From Acanthacorydalis orientalis (Eukaryota; Arthropoda; Insecta; Megaloptera; Corydalidae): 64,000 nt of DNA. This document shows, piece after piece, positions 11,711-23,950 of the stretch. The stretch lies in contig CM068314.1 of assembly GCA_034766995.1 (NCBI GenBank), forward strand, positions 37,953,208-38,017,207, read 5' to 3'. A model generated the notes under the pieces. It made no database searches. It saw nothing but the letters and a program-made list of their open reading frames with translations, and was not told the DNA's origin. Position 1 is the first letter of the stretch, and each line of letters begins with the position of its first letter. The translations under genes were made by a program, and so were the position numbers.

Positions 11711-12663
11711 ATGAATAAAGTGGAAATTCATGTCATGATTAATTTTTTTTAAAAGAACTTAAATGCAACTGATATAAAAAAGGAGCTGGGTCCAATGTTG
11801 GGGCACTCAGATCTATTGAATACAATGGTAAAGCAGTGGGTTGCTGAACTTTTAAATGCGTCGGACGAGCATTAGTAATAAACTACATAGTGGTCATCCC
11901 ATTGAAGGGACTACGTCGGAAATGATTAAAAAATTCACAAAAATGTTTTGGAACTCTGTAGGGTGAAAGTGAGAGACAGCAAAATTTTTCCAAATCCAAA
12001 AACAATGCTGAAAGGACTTTTAAACCGATTGTTTTGGTATTCTTTAAGCGCAATCCAATCAAATGTTTGCGTCAGTACACAACTGTTGATGAGACGTGGG
12101 TCCACCACTACACTTCTAAAAACAAACAACAGTCGAAACAATAGACCGCGAAAGGCGAATCAACTCCAAAGAAGACAAAAACAATTTCATCGACTAATAA
12201 GGTTATGGCGACTTTTTTTGTGATGCGCGTCTATTGTTTAGTCTTTGGTCTTCACTAGTTACCTTAAAAATAGAAAAATAATAAATAACGAGTATTATGC
12301 GAAATTATTGCAGTATTTGAACGGTAAAATCGTGATTAAACGACCACATTTGGCGAAAAGGAAGGTGCTGTTTCATCATTCCAATGCATCAGACCACACA
12401 TTAGATTTTGCAATGGATAAAATCATTGAATTAAAGTTCGAATAGCTTATCCATCCATCAAACTCTCCAGATTTAGCCCCAAGCGACTTCTGTCTCTTTC
12501 TTAACCTCAAAAAATGGCTCAGTGGAATAAGATTTGCGATCATCAATGAAGTCAGCGGCACTGTAAATGGATATTTTGAGAACTTTGACAAATCGGCGTA
12601 TCAGTCTGGCATAACTGCTCTAGAACATTGTTGGGAAAAGTGTATCGAGTTAAATTTATGTTG
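11711..12663 (+). pseudogene. Mariner transposase pseudogene
   Basis: DDE transposase broken into at least three frames. DETW carries the first catalytic Asp (about 12089-12100). The second catalytic Asp of the usual HDNAxxH motif is replaced: the sequence reads HHSNASDH, with Ser at 12380-12382. The third acidic site is kept in PDLAPSD. The 3' end carries LEHCWEKC followed by IELNLC, the family's C-terminal pattern. The total span is shorter than an intact mariner transposase of about 345 codons, which implies internal deletions. The protein cannot be active. Confidence 0.88.
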
Positions 12664-12674
12664 AGAAATTATTC

Positions 12675-12702
12675 AGCTTCTAAACTTTTCGCCCTACCGT
12701 CG
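12675..12702 (-). repeat. Mariner right terminal inverted repeat
   Basis: Reverse complement reads GGTAGGGCGAAAAGTTTAGA, pairing with the left end. Followed by TATATA. Confidence 0.75.
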
Positions 12703-12731
12703 TATATATATATATATATAAAGAGAGAGAG
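12703..12731. repeat. (TA)n-(GA)n abutting the mariner right end
   Basis: TA units start immediately after the right terminal repeat and change into GA. Confidence 0.9.
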
Positions 12732-14471
12732 AAATACATTTATTAAATATCAAAATAAATAAAGAAATAATGATGATAAATGTAGTAAATCGAATGACTC
12801 AATAAATAATTGACCTTATAATAATTATTCAATGATTGAAATATTCTTCCTAAAAGGTATTGTTACTTTTTCCGTAATTACGATTGTATCCTTCGAAAAA
12901 TATTCTTGATGTAAATATCTTTGATTAGTTATCATATAATTGAATAAACCTTTTTTGTATTATTATTTTATTTTGTTTAAACGTTGTTGGCTTGTTATCG
13001 TACTCTCCGTCGCAGTCACATGGACACAGTGTGAGAATGTTTGTGCGATGAAAAGAACTTTAAATAAAATTATGTAGATTTTCTGTATTCCACATCCAAT
13101 ATGTGATGTTTATTAAAATTTACATACCCACTAAAATATAACCAATTTTCATTTGAACCAAGTAAAATATTCTCTAGTGTTCATTTCTTTTTTAATTTGA
13201 GCATAAGCTTTAATTTTTCTACTCAATACGGCCTTCGAATCTGAATAATGTTTACATAGCTGTTATAAAGATTATGCTCGTCGTTGCAAGGATTATATTA
13301 CAGAATCACTCTTAGAGATTGATTTTAAGATACAAATCATAGACATATATTTTTTGTAAATTAAGAAAAAAATAGCAAACAGCATAAGAAAGCACTAAAT
13401 GTACGTATATGAACATATATTTTTTAAGAATTAACACATACTTAGGGACATTGAAACTATAAAGAAATACAGAGAAAAAGACAGAGGAATATCATTAAAG
13501 TAGAATAATGATGGAAAATCAGGACCGTTTTGTATTTAGTACTAATAATCATAGAGAAAATGCTTGATATTTGTTACCGTTACCCTTACACAACCATTTT
13601 TGAAATTTTCAAATAATATTATAAATTAAGACAAAATAGCTTTTTCATATGTATGTTTGTTGACAATGAAGTCGGATTATGATACATCTTCAGTTCACAA
13701 AAATGATCTAAATATTCTACTCTTCTTTGACATATATGTGAAAGACGACAATGATATAAAACCAAAAATTAATCATAACATTTTAAGTCGAATACTAACA
13801 ATTATAGTAATTAATAGTTACCAAATCATGTTTGACGAAAAGTGCATAAAATATTAATAAAGAATTAATAAAATGAATATTTTTTGAGAAACTCTCATAA
13901 GTAATTTTTTATTGTTTTTATCTTTTCATCCAATTTATAAATATTAAGAAACAAATACATTATCTATAAGAAGTCAAATATCAGTTATTAAATTGTTATT
14001 TCAATTGCTAATTATCAGTGTAATTGTTTATATATATATATATTCATATATTATTGATTCGAAAGCAAATTAAAATATTTCAATATAACGGACACCTACT
14101 GTGGAAATTCTGCTATTATAATCCATAAAATTAGAATACTGTACTGAGGGTTTATATCTTTACTAGGAAAAATTTTACTGATGTTTCCTGTTTCTTTGTA
14201 TTTGAAAATGGCTGGAAAATTAAAGAACTCTATATCAATAATTAGAATTTATTAATGTAATGAACGATTTTTTTAATTCGTTAATTGTTGAGAATAAAGA
14301 AAAGCTTTAAGGGATGTTATATTTGAAATTTAAATACAAGTATTTTCAGTATATATCTAAATTCATTTTATTTTGTTACAGAAAATTCACATTACTTACA
14401 CAGTAAAATTTAAATAAACTATATTTTTAAATTTTAAAGTAGTACTTCAAAATTTTATTTTATTAAAAAAA

Positions 14472-14500
14472 ATGTATGTATATATATATTTATATATATA

Positions 14501-14537
<37 letters not shown>
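14472..14537. repeat. (TA)n microsatellite
   Basis: TA units with TTTATA breaks. Confidence 0.9.
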
Positions 14538-14538
<1 letters not shown>

Positions 14539-15100
14539 GTTATGAGTCCTTTTTCTTAAAAATCTCTAGTTAAACATTAATACTAATATATAAACAATTT
14601 TTTTTTGATACGTTCAAATAAATAGGATAGATTTCCCAATTTTATGAGAATTTTTTTATTAAAATAGTTATTTCAAAAGTAATAATGTAGAAGTTTCGAA
14701 AAATAAAGTATAGTACTTTTACAATAACATTTTTATTTAAACTGAAAATAATAAAATGTTAATAAACTCATTTTTTATATTATATAATTAACTTTTTCTG
14801 TATTTTTTGTTTGAAATATTAAGTATTAAATAAGATGAATAATGATTGTATTAAAAAATAACAAGTATTCAATATCTTATAGTTTAAATCTTAAAATTCA
14901 TTGTACAAGATATATGATTTGTCTGCATGTTTTCTTCCCATAATATAGTAATTGGATTAGTTTCAGTCTTTTAATACTTAGAACATTGACTGTGTGTCAC
15001 AGTATGAGCTGTCTAGACCATTTCTTAATCGTTTTTCTTAGTTAAAGGTACATAATTTGAAGATAATTTATTTTCGGTTTTTATACAATAAGTAGAGAAA

Positions 15101-15103
<3 letters not shown>

Positions 15104-15142
<39 letters not shown>

Positions 15143-15170
15143 GAGTATATATATATATATATACATACAA

Positions 15171-15216
<46 letters not shown>

Positions 15217-15263
15217 GAGTATATATATATATATATATATATCTATTATATGTACGAGTATAT
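15104..15263. repeat. TA array with ACGAG/ACAAG interruptions
   Basis: Blocks of TA are separated by ACGAGTA or ACAAGTA four times, suggesting block duplication. Confidence 0.92.
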
Positions 15264-15350
15264 ATGTTTTTATGTAGTAGGTGTAAAAAATAATTCAGTG
15301 ATTTTTATACAGTATGAATGTTTACGGAAAAATGGAATATATTTCAATCT

Positions 15351-15500
15351 TCAAAATGTATCCTCCATTATTTTATATAACTTTGCTTCATCTGTCGGAT
15401 AATTGACGAATCTCTTGTCAAAATAAGGTAGCAGTTTTGAGTCGATGAAATAATAATACATTTTATGACCTCTTCTATTGTTTTAGCATTTTTTGCATGT
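15351..15500 (-). pseudogene. Mariner-like transposase C-terminal relic
   Basis: On the minus strand a frame ending at TGA 15351-15353 reads [18 protein letters not shown], then [14 protein letters not shown]. This resembles the mariner C-terminal pattern FFxSKxxxFYxxGIxxLPxRWxxVIxxDGxYF. A few codons upstream, in another frame, KTIEEVIKC matches the usual FxxxEEVKxxL segment. A frameshift separates the two. The surrounding less AT-rich stretch to about 15690 is probably the rest of the same decayed element. Identification is by pattern only. Confidence 0.5.
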
Positions 15501-15783
15501 TTTGTGCATAAAATGACACCTAAAGCTAAACAAACAGTTCCAGCAGTTTCAGCAGCATTTTTTTAAACTAGAGTGCGAAAAGTATGCAAACATAATATGC
15601 TGCGTTTCGGATACAATCGTGCTCATTACTTTTTTGTAAGGTTAAGCCAACTGCTTGGCTACGATACATAGTGTTTGTAAATGTAAAGGTTGACAATTAA
15701 AAATCTTAAAATGATAAGAAAATATTTTACTTTAAAACAGATTTATGACTAATTTAATTTAAAGGTATAGAATTAATTTTTAC

Positions 15784-15786
<3 letters not shown>

Positions 15787-15835
<49 letters not shown>

Positions 15836-15848
15836 GTGTGTGTGTGTT
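15787..15848. repeat. (TA)n-(TG)n microsatellite
   Basis: TA units change into TG units. Confidence 0.95.
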
Positions 15849-17004
15849 GGTTCTAAGTTCTTGAACGATAATATTTTTGCTGTTATTTTATCTTCTTGCT
15901 GTTTATACTCTTTCATATCATAATTTGTGATATTTGTATCCATGTTGAGAATTATTTTTGAATAATTAACTTACGAAAACTATAATGTGTATGTGTGTTT
16001 ATGAAGTTATGGATTTTTATTTTTTTCCCATTTACGTATTCCTCATTCCACTACTCTGAAAATAATGAAATGTGAATAAAAATGGAAACTGAAAGTTTTT
16101 CGTATTTATTAATTTTTACTTTATCTTGTTTTGTTTTTCTAATTGATATGAATATATAGTATTTTTTATGAACACAATTTTCATTCACTAAAAGAATAAA
16201 TATTAATAAAAGGAACAAATGTTTAAATAGGATTTAATTATTAAAACATTATATAAATGATTATTTATAAAATACCTTCAACAGTTAATCAGCACATTAA
16301 TTCATTCAAATGTAATTTAATATATATATATATATATTAAATGGAACTAACAGTAAATAATACTAATCATATAACAGTATTCTAATTAGTATTTATCATT
16401 GAAACAAAAATTGTCATTATAACTTATTTTTTAAATTATGAATAACTAAATTTCTTATAATTTTATCCATATAATATTTGTACGTATTTTTACAAATTAA
16501 AAAATCTTAATTATTGAAATAAAATTAAATGGGTTACTGAATTAAAATTGAAAATATTGAGGTACTCTCACTGCTATAGGAAGATTAAAATCAATTTGAA
16601 TTCCCTGTGAAACTATCATATATCATAGAAAATAAAAGTATAGGCACTTTAAACATTTATATATAATTATTTCCATGATTATAAATCAATTAAAAGTTAA
16701 TTTTTATAATGCTTATACATTTTTGTATTATATATATGACGGAAATAACACATTTATATTTTTCACTAATTGTATTTATTCTTCTTGTCGTTTGTAATTA
16801 TGAATTGATTTTTGATTCATTATTATGTAAGTAAATTATGAATGTTTCATCCGATTATAATTTTTATATATGGGTCACTTTACTTTTGTAAATAAATTAC
16901 TATACATTTTTTTCTTATTAAAATGTGAAATAAATTCTTATCGTTTATTTCAATTTTTACTTGCGCACGTTTAAGTCGTGATGCCATAAATTGAAATACA
17001 AGGC

Positions 17005-17005
17005 A

Positions 17006-17058
<53 letters not shown>
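17005..17058. repeat. (TA)n microsatellite
   Basis: TA units with one GTA break. Confidence 0.95.
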
Positions 17059-17060
<2 letters not shown>

Positions 17061-17631
17061 GAACATTTATCAAAATCACAATGCTAAATAAACAAGTAAA
17101 GAATCTATTTATACATTTATTTATAACGTATAGCCACGATTCATGCATTAATTTTTATTATTGATCTTGAATTAACTATTAGTTCATAAGAAGTCATAAT
17201 ATCTATTAATATATATATATTTTTAATACAAATAAACAGATAACAGTTTATTTTTTCATTTAATTGTCGTTTAAGTGTACGTAATGTAATATCAAATAAA
17301 CAGTATCGTCTTTATTCATTGACCTTGTCTCCAGCATTTGGGAATGGTCAGCCGTTACAACTAAGTGAAGCGTTGTTATACTGTGAGGAACTGTTGTAAC
17401 TTTCCGACCTAATTCAACCATACACACTTTTGTATCTCGAGAGGGTCAAGAATAATATTACGGGTGTAAAGTTTTAGTATACATTGAAGAAGTAATATCA
17501 AATGTACCCGTGTTCATGTTTTATTTACCTGAATTAAATGCAGCAAAAAATCGTTTACTTGTTTACTTCAAACAATTGGTTGTCCAAGTACTTTAGATGC
17601 AATTTAGAATAAGTACTGACTATGTTACATA

Positions 17632-17633
<2 letters not shown>

Positions 17634-17669
<36 letters not shown>

Positions 17670-17712
17670 CAATTAAATTACTTAGAAAACTATAGAAAAT
17701 TGTAAAATATAC

Positions 17713-17761
<49 letters not shown>
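17634..17761. repeat. Two (TA)n microsatellites
   Basis: TA runs at 17634-17666 and 17713-17761. Confidence 0.93.
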
Positions 17762-17763
<2 letters not shown>

Positions 17764-18714
17764 GTATTTTAATATACTTAAAATTGTAGTACTCAAGATA
17801 AAATTTTATCTGAAATGAAAATAACTTTTTATTAGAAATATTATGAATCTAGTACTTTAAAAGTCCAAATTATTAATGAAGATGTTTATTAACCTTATTT
17901 TTTTTAAAGATGATTGTTTTTTGATGATACATTTTTATTTACGTTTATAACATTTAATATTTATAGACATAATAAAAATACAAAACCGTTTTAAAAATAA
18001 ATAACTCTTACTGATCATTTTAAATATAAAAGAAAAGATATTTCCTTTATGACATTTTTATTTATTTAATTAAAACACGTTACAAATCCACTCTATAGTT
18101 CGTACATATATTTTTTGCAAAAAGATTAATGTTTGATTTTTAGTATCTTTTTCTGTTAAGAATGGGTAACATCTTCGGAGAAGGTCGGTATAGAATAGGT
18201 TGAAGAATTAGTGTAGATTTCAACTATTATTTCTTTTTTTCACCGAGCTTATGTTTGTTTTTTGTTTTCTATTACCTGATAATGAAAACAAATGTTTTTA
18301 GGATTACAATAATAAATGTGTTATAAATGAAAGAAAAATTGATTATATAACATTTTGTTTATTTTATTTACATTAATATTATTACATAGAATTTGCTTAA
18401 TTTTTTTAAGTATATACAAACGTTGATATTATTATAATCTATATGAATAAAATATATTAAACATATAACATGTATATTTAAGCTTATGGGCATGGGTTTC
18501 TTTCATTATAGACATTTAAATATATCATTATATATATAATACGTATATTTTATATTATTTATTTAAGTCATTAATATATAGTTACATAAATTTCTTATAA
18601 TAAAACACAATACAACCATTTTTAAGTTCTATTTTTTAATAATTTTAATTTGTTCACTGTGATATCGAATAAAAAAAATATTTTTAAGAATGTTTATAAA
18701 ACAATACCGATAAT

Positions 18715-18715
18715 T

Positions 18716-18777
<62 letters not shown>
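18715..18777. repeat. (TA)n microsatellite
   Basis: TA units with one TTTA break. Confidence 0.95.
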
Positions 18778-18779
<2 letters not shown>

Positions 18780-19109
18780 TGAATAATTCATATCTATTAT
18801 ATTTAAAAAAATAATTTTATATGGAATAGTAAGATATTTTCATGAATATTAAAGGTAAAAAATATTCATAACAATATGTTTCTATTACATAGTTAAAATA
18901 GTTTTTTTTTTATTATCATTTCTTATATTATAAGTTAGAGAAGTGTTGAAGTAAAGTAAATATGATGTTTTTACTGTACAGTGTAATTAAGAAAAGTTAG
19001 AATAAAATTTTGAAAATAATGTATACTAGAATAAATAAATTAACTGATTAATTATAAAGTTAGTATTATTCTTGGTTCAAATAATATACAGGATATATTC
19101 GTAAGAAGA

Positions 19110-19113
19110 TATT

Positions 19114-19192
<79 letters not shown>
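19110..19192. repeat. Long (TA)n microsatellite
   Basis: About 80 bp, nearly uninterrupted TA. Confidence 0.95.
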
Positions 19193-19196
<4 letters not shown>

Positions 19197-19836
19197 GTAA
19201 CAAGTAAGTTAATGTTCAGAGAAATAGTTAGTACTTGTACAAATATAAACCACTTTACTGTACATATTTTTGAAATATTATTTTTTATAAATTCTTCTTC
19301 TTAAAATTATAAACAAACATGTGTATTTACTTACACAAATAAAATGTTTATATCACAATACGAGTTCAATCATTTATTATAAATTCATAGTTATTTTTTT
19401 CAAATCATTAAATAAGTAATATATTTTATTATGAGATAATACCATTTACGTATTTGTAATTACATACACATTAATATATTAATATATATGACTGTAAATT
19501 AAATTTACATTAATAGCTACATTCTTATATTACGTGAGAAGAATAAGTAAATTTCGTATAATATACTTATATTTGAAAACCCTATATTGTTCTAGTACAA
19601 TAGTGCACCGTGAGATCCGCTTAAATTTCAATATAAAAAACGAATACATCAATCTAGTAATATACGAATATATAGGCTCATTATATTACGTATATTATTC
19701 TAGAAAATTGGCTCCATAAATTTGTTAAGATTGCACGGTGTATTTGGTGGATTTTGTTAGTTAGTTTGTATAAGTGTCTATATTTATTTATCGTATTTCT
19801 ATATATACAACATTGAAATTTATTATAAGCGTATAT

Positions 19837-19860
19837 AGAACTTACTTTAAAGTAAGTTCT
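19837..19860. repeat. Perfect 24-bp palindrome
   Basis: AGAACTTACTTT is followed directly by its reverse complement AAAGTAAGTTCT with no spacer. Function unknown. Confidence 0.7.
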
Positions 19861-20064
19861 TAAAATCTTATATCTTAAGACAAAAATTTAAAATAACACT
19901 CGAATCGCTAGCATTAAAAAGATAAAGCATTGGTTTTGACACAAGAAATTTTTTCTACGTTATAAGTAATTGTTTAATTACGATGCTAAAGTTTAATCCC
20001 GTTTCACCGAAGAGAATAATGTACACTGATCCACCGCTTCTATTCTTATTCACAAACATTATAC

Positions 20065-20065
<1 letters not shown>

Positions 20066-20125
<60 letters not shown>

Positions 20126-20132
20126 CATAATA
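20066..20132. repeat. (TA)n microsatellite
   Basis: TA units ending in GTATATACATACA. Confidence 0.93.
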
Positions 20133-21261
20133 TGTACAGATTATACAACTTATACATCTATTCGTTTTATATTTATATAATAGGTTCGTACGCAAGCCGA
20201 TGCAAATAAAACATCGACTAGAGCCTGGGATATGACTATTTTTCAGAAAGACAACGTAGCTCCAGTTTTAAACTGGTTAAGGATGATAAAATTAAGCAGA
20301 TGTTACAAAAGCAAATGTTCGATTTTCGCCATTTCATATGCATTTATGAAAATACACTTATTTTTTTTTATAATGCAGCGACAGAAAGCATTAAATGAAG
20401 GATTCTACAGATTAATAACTATTTTTGATTTAATTTTTATTCATAATTCAATGCCAAAATAAAATTACTCATCAAATTTATTATAAAAATAAATTTATAT
20501 TTTACATAAACAGTATAATAGTTTCAGGTAATATAAAAGAATTTTATTTTAATACCATACTTTTATTAAAATTTCGTTTATATATATATATATTAAATAT
20601 GAATTAAATATATTGAAGTAAAAAAAATAACATACTGTTGTAAAAGTTTTTATTATTTTTAAAAAATGAAAATAAAGTTAAACACATTTGTCATTATATA
20701 ATTTCTTTTATTACCTTTGTTTGCACTTGCTGTGATTTTGAAATTACAAAAATACTATTTCGTTGTTTATTATAATCGATATTAAAATACTATAATTTTA
20801 TTTTAGATGATATGATAAATCTGTTTATTTGATTACATTAATATATTTTAATAGTTTTTTTTTACTTTACAAGTTAAATAATTTTATATATATATATTTA
20901 TTAATTTATATGAATTATAAAAAAGCATTAGATAATAATGTACAGAAAATTGTTTATTTTTGTTTATACTTCGACGATTAAACGATGTTGACTTCTAATA
21001 TTTTATAAAAATATGTACGTACTATGTCTAAAAATATTTAAATCAATATACATGTTTTTACATATTTTTTTCAATAGACATGAATTAATATGTAAACTTT
21101 TTAAACGATAATAGTTAATAGAATAAAATTATCGCATATATAAGTAGCTTGTGTCATTACATTATTGTTTGTAACAACTGCTTAATTCTATAATCTAAAA
21201 TAATTAAATCAACCCATTTCTTATATAACGACAACAATAATTCGTATATAGAGACATGATT

Positions 21262-23359
21262 TTATCTGATTTTGCCTGATCTGAAATTAGATTTCCCTCT
21301 TCTACTGTGCGCTCCACATAGGATCCGTTTGAACGCCTGTCGAAACTCTGGACTGAAAATTGTATAAATGACAGGATTCAACGTGGAGTTAAAATAACCG
21401 AGCCACAGGAAAACACTAGCGACAAGCGGGTCAGTATCTTTGATATCGCATAACGACGTTACTAATGCCATAACAAAGAAAGGCAACCAACACATGACAA
21501 AAGCACCCGTGATTATCGCCAGAGTCTTTGCAGCCTTTCGTTCCCGTTTTGCCTCTAGACTCTCTTTCTTATTATCACGCCGTTGAATAGGTAATTGTTT
21601 CTCTTTTGTAGAAAGAGTTGCAGATTGTTCTACTTGCTGTGTTGCTCCATCTTTAGCAAGGATTTCCACCCGACTAATATCGCTCATATGACTCTGATGA
21701 CTCGCCGAGCCGTTGTTGGTTGTGGTCGCGGACGATTTCTCGGGGGACACGTTATTAGAAACTGGCGCTACTGTGTGACTCGTGTTATTCTGCAACGATG
21801 GAACAGCGCCTTTTGAGATAGTAAACGCTGTCGTCTCCTCACCTGGCCTCGCGAGGTTATCTTTCTCTTCCACTTCTTCCACTACGTCGACCGTTGTCGT
21901 TGAATGTCCCTCTACCATCACTAGAGATGAAACTAATGCTTCTGCTGCTGACGATTTCTTTTTGCTGTCACATTTTTTCATTCGGAGAAATTTTCTTTTT
22001 TTCATAAAATGTTTAGAAACGCCAGTATTACTGTTATTATTTATTTTTGGTGTAGAACTGTCCGCGACCAGTGCTCTCTGTTCACGACGTCGATGAATAC
22101 GTTTTCGCGCTGTTTGAAAAATTTTCCAGTACAGAATAAGAATGACTAAAAGAGGTACATAAAATGTAGAACAAGTCGCAAATATTTGATAACCAATATC
22201 CTGGCTCGGAACGCATATATTTTTTTCAAGTCGTTCTGAGAAGTTTTCGTCTTTCCAACCAAATTGTGGGGCGAGCGAAACCACAAGTGCTACAGACCAT
22301 ACCACAACGATCATACCACCTATCCGACCACTGTTTCTCGTATGAATATAATCCACATTAGTTACTGCCCAGTACCTTAAAATAACGCAAAGAAATATAT
22401 TAAAAAATTATATACATTTCAAATTTATTTCATAATATAAACATATGACAGGTATTAAACTTATTTTTCTAATCGTTTCACCATTTAGAAAAATAATTCA
22501 AAATTTTATTAAAAATATTGCAGTATTATAAATTTTATAATGACTTAAATTTAAACATTTACTTTTTCAGTGCCTCTTAGTTTTATGAAATACGTTTGTG
22601 TTAAAAAAAAAAATATTAAAAAAGAAAGTTAAAGGTAAACTTTATTAACATTGAATCAGAATATAAAAAAATATAGTATTTAAATATAATTTTTTTCACA
22701 TCTTTTAACAATAACTCATTTTTTTAGAAACAATGCATCAAACTTTAAAAATTACTTCATTGAACAGTACTAAGGAAAAAAATTAAATACATTTAGGTTA
22801 AAATACTTCTTTGTTTATTTATAATATAATTAAATATCAATTAAATATAAAATTATGTTCAAATTATGTAAAAAAATTTAAATGTTATTTAAATTTTACT
22901 TTAATAGATAACTATTTATAAAAATGTTTCGTATCCATTTAAATATCAGGTATGAATTTAAAAATATATTTCGATTTTAATGAATTAATATATATATATA
23001 TATATATATATAAAGGAGTACTTTCAGCAATTATTTAAAGAATAATTAAATATACAAATGAAATATGTTTTAATATGTAATTTAAAAACAACTTATTTTA
23101 TTAATTTTAAAAAATACTAAAATTTTAGTGTTGAAAGTTCAATAATTAATATCTTTTGAAACAAGATTCTAAAAATATTTTTTTAATATATAATAAGTAC
23201 TCATTTATGTTATTAATTATAAAATATAGTATAATACTAATTCGATTACCTATCCACCGCAATTGCTACAAGATGTAAAATTGAAGCAGTACAGCATAAA
23301 ACGTCGCTGGAAGTCCACATATCACATACTTCTTTTCCCATACGCCATCCTTTGCTTAT
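21262..23359 (-). CDS. 5-HT1A: 5-HT1-type serotonin receptor, last two exons (partial gene)
   Basis: Biogenic-amine GPCR of the plasma membrane, expected from its family to bind serotonin and couple to Gi/o. The penultimate exon is 23359-23250 (110 bp, 36 codons plus two bases) and the last exon is 22375-21262 (370 codons plus stop). The first gives [19 protein letters not shown], i.e. TM3, and ends in AVDR with the Arg codon split AG|G. The second continues [15 protein letters not shown]4 ([18 protein letters not shown]), TM5 ([16 protein letters not shown]), TM6 ([18 protein letters not shown]) and TM7 ([17 protein letters not shown]) follow. The third intracellular loop is long, about 190 residues, as is common in insect amine receptors, and rich in Ser, Thr and Lys. 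[10 protein letters not shown] and [12 protein letters not shown] favour 5-HT1 over dopamine or octopamine receptors. 1A versus 1B is not settled. The N-terminus with TM1-TM2 is not seen in the window. Confidence 0.9.
22376..23249 (-). other. Serotonin receptor intron splitting the DRY motif
   Basis: GT..AG intron of 874 bp, phase 2, between AG and G of the Arg codon of DRYWAVTN. AT-rich with a short TA array near 22990-23012 and no other feature. Confidence 0.8.
23250..23359 (-). CDS. 5-HT1A: Serotonin receptor TM3 exon (110 bp)
   Basis: Acceptor GTTACAG, donor GTAATC on the minus strand. Phase 0 at its 5' end, phase 2 at its 3' end. It starts [15 protein letters not shown] and contains the disulphide Cys of TM3, the amine-binding Asp in SSDVLCC and the DR of the DRY-type motif. 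The phase fits exactly with the next exon at 22375. Confidence 0.88.
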
Positions 23360-23635
23360 CTGTAACATTTATAAATTTACAATAAAACATTGGAAATAAT
23401 AAATAAATTTTGTTCAAATGAATGATCAAAGGGTGATAAATTTAGTATTTATTGCCAACACGAATGTTTAAATATGACAGTTTTGTATTACATTCATTCA
23501 AGTTATCAGAAATAATAAAAATTAATGAATAGAAATATATTGACCATGTTTGATTTCATTGATATGAAAACAACACTAGTGATAAACTTCTATTTATTGA
23601 ATTGTAGTTGAGTTTTTTTTTAATGACAATACATT

Positions 23636-23636
<1 letters not shown>

Positions 23637-23679
<43 letters not shown>

Positions 23680-23902
23680 CTTTGGTGACTTTTCAATGCC
23701 GTTATTTAAAAATAATTATTATAAAAACGCATAGCTCTAAAAAATTTTTGTATACTTTCTATTTCTATACATAATATTTTTTCTGGTGTTCAATTTCATT
23801 ATTAAATACGATTGTCTAAAATTTGACAACTAATATTTTATACATGCTTAATATATAATTAATAATAGTATACTTCATTATCTCACAATTAATATTAAGA
23901 CC

Positions 23903-23947
<45 letters not shown>
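23637..23947. repeat. Two (TA)n arrays upstream of the serotonin receptor exon
   Basis: TA runs at 23637-23679 and 23905-23947. Confidence 0.93.

Positions 23948-23950
<3 letters not shown>

Larger units (their letters stand above)
11533..12702 (+). mobile_element. Inactivated mariner transposon with both terminal inverted repeats
   Basis: Tc1/mariner-superfamily cut-and-paste element of about 1.17 kb. The left end GGTAGAATGAAAAGTT and the right end (reverse strand GGTAGGGCGAAAAGTT) are imperfect inverted repeats, each next to TA, the mariner target site. The transposase, plus strand, starts near ATG 11711 (MNKVEIHVM). It shows the mariner signature VDETWVHHYTSKNKQQS around 12086-12135 in one frame, then YYAKLLQYLNGKIVIKRPHL and KKVLFHH-type sequence from 12290 in another, and SPDLAPSDF near 12470. 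The pieces are in different frames and interrupted by stops, so the gene is broken. The element is flanked on both sides by (TA)n, so it inserted in, or next to, a TA microsatellite. Confidence 0.9.
12732..15350. other. Intergenic, AT-rich
   Basis: No supported gene. It holds a (TA)n array at 14472-14537 and an interrupted TA array at 15104-15263. A 66-codon plus-strand frame at 13657 has no recognisable domain and is probably chance. Confidence 0.5.
15700..21261. other. Intergenic between mariner relic and serotonin receptor 3' end
   Basis: AT-rich, no supported gene. It contains TA arrays at 15787-15848, 17005-17058, 17634-17666, 17713-17761, 18715-18777, 19110-19192 and 20066-20132, plus a perfect palindrome at 19837-19860. 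Plus-strand frames at 19534-19719 and 20232-20462 show no recognised domain. Confidence 0.5.

Noticed and set aside
20232..20462. Plus-strand frame with FQKDNVAPVLNWL, vaguely like a transposase DN motif
   Set aside because: Only a handful of residues match and the rest of the frame shows no transposase pattern.
21595..22096. Plus-strand open frames of 73 and 104 codons
   Set aside because: They lie antisense to the third-loop and TM5 region of the serotonin receptor exon and have no recognisable domain; shadows of the real gene.
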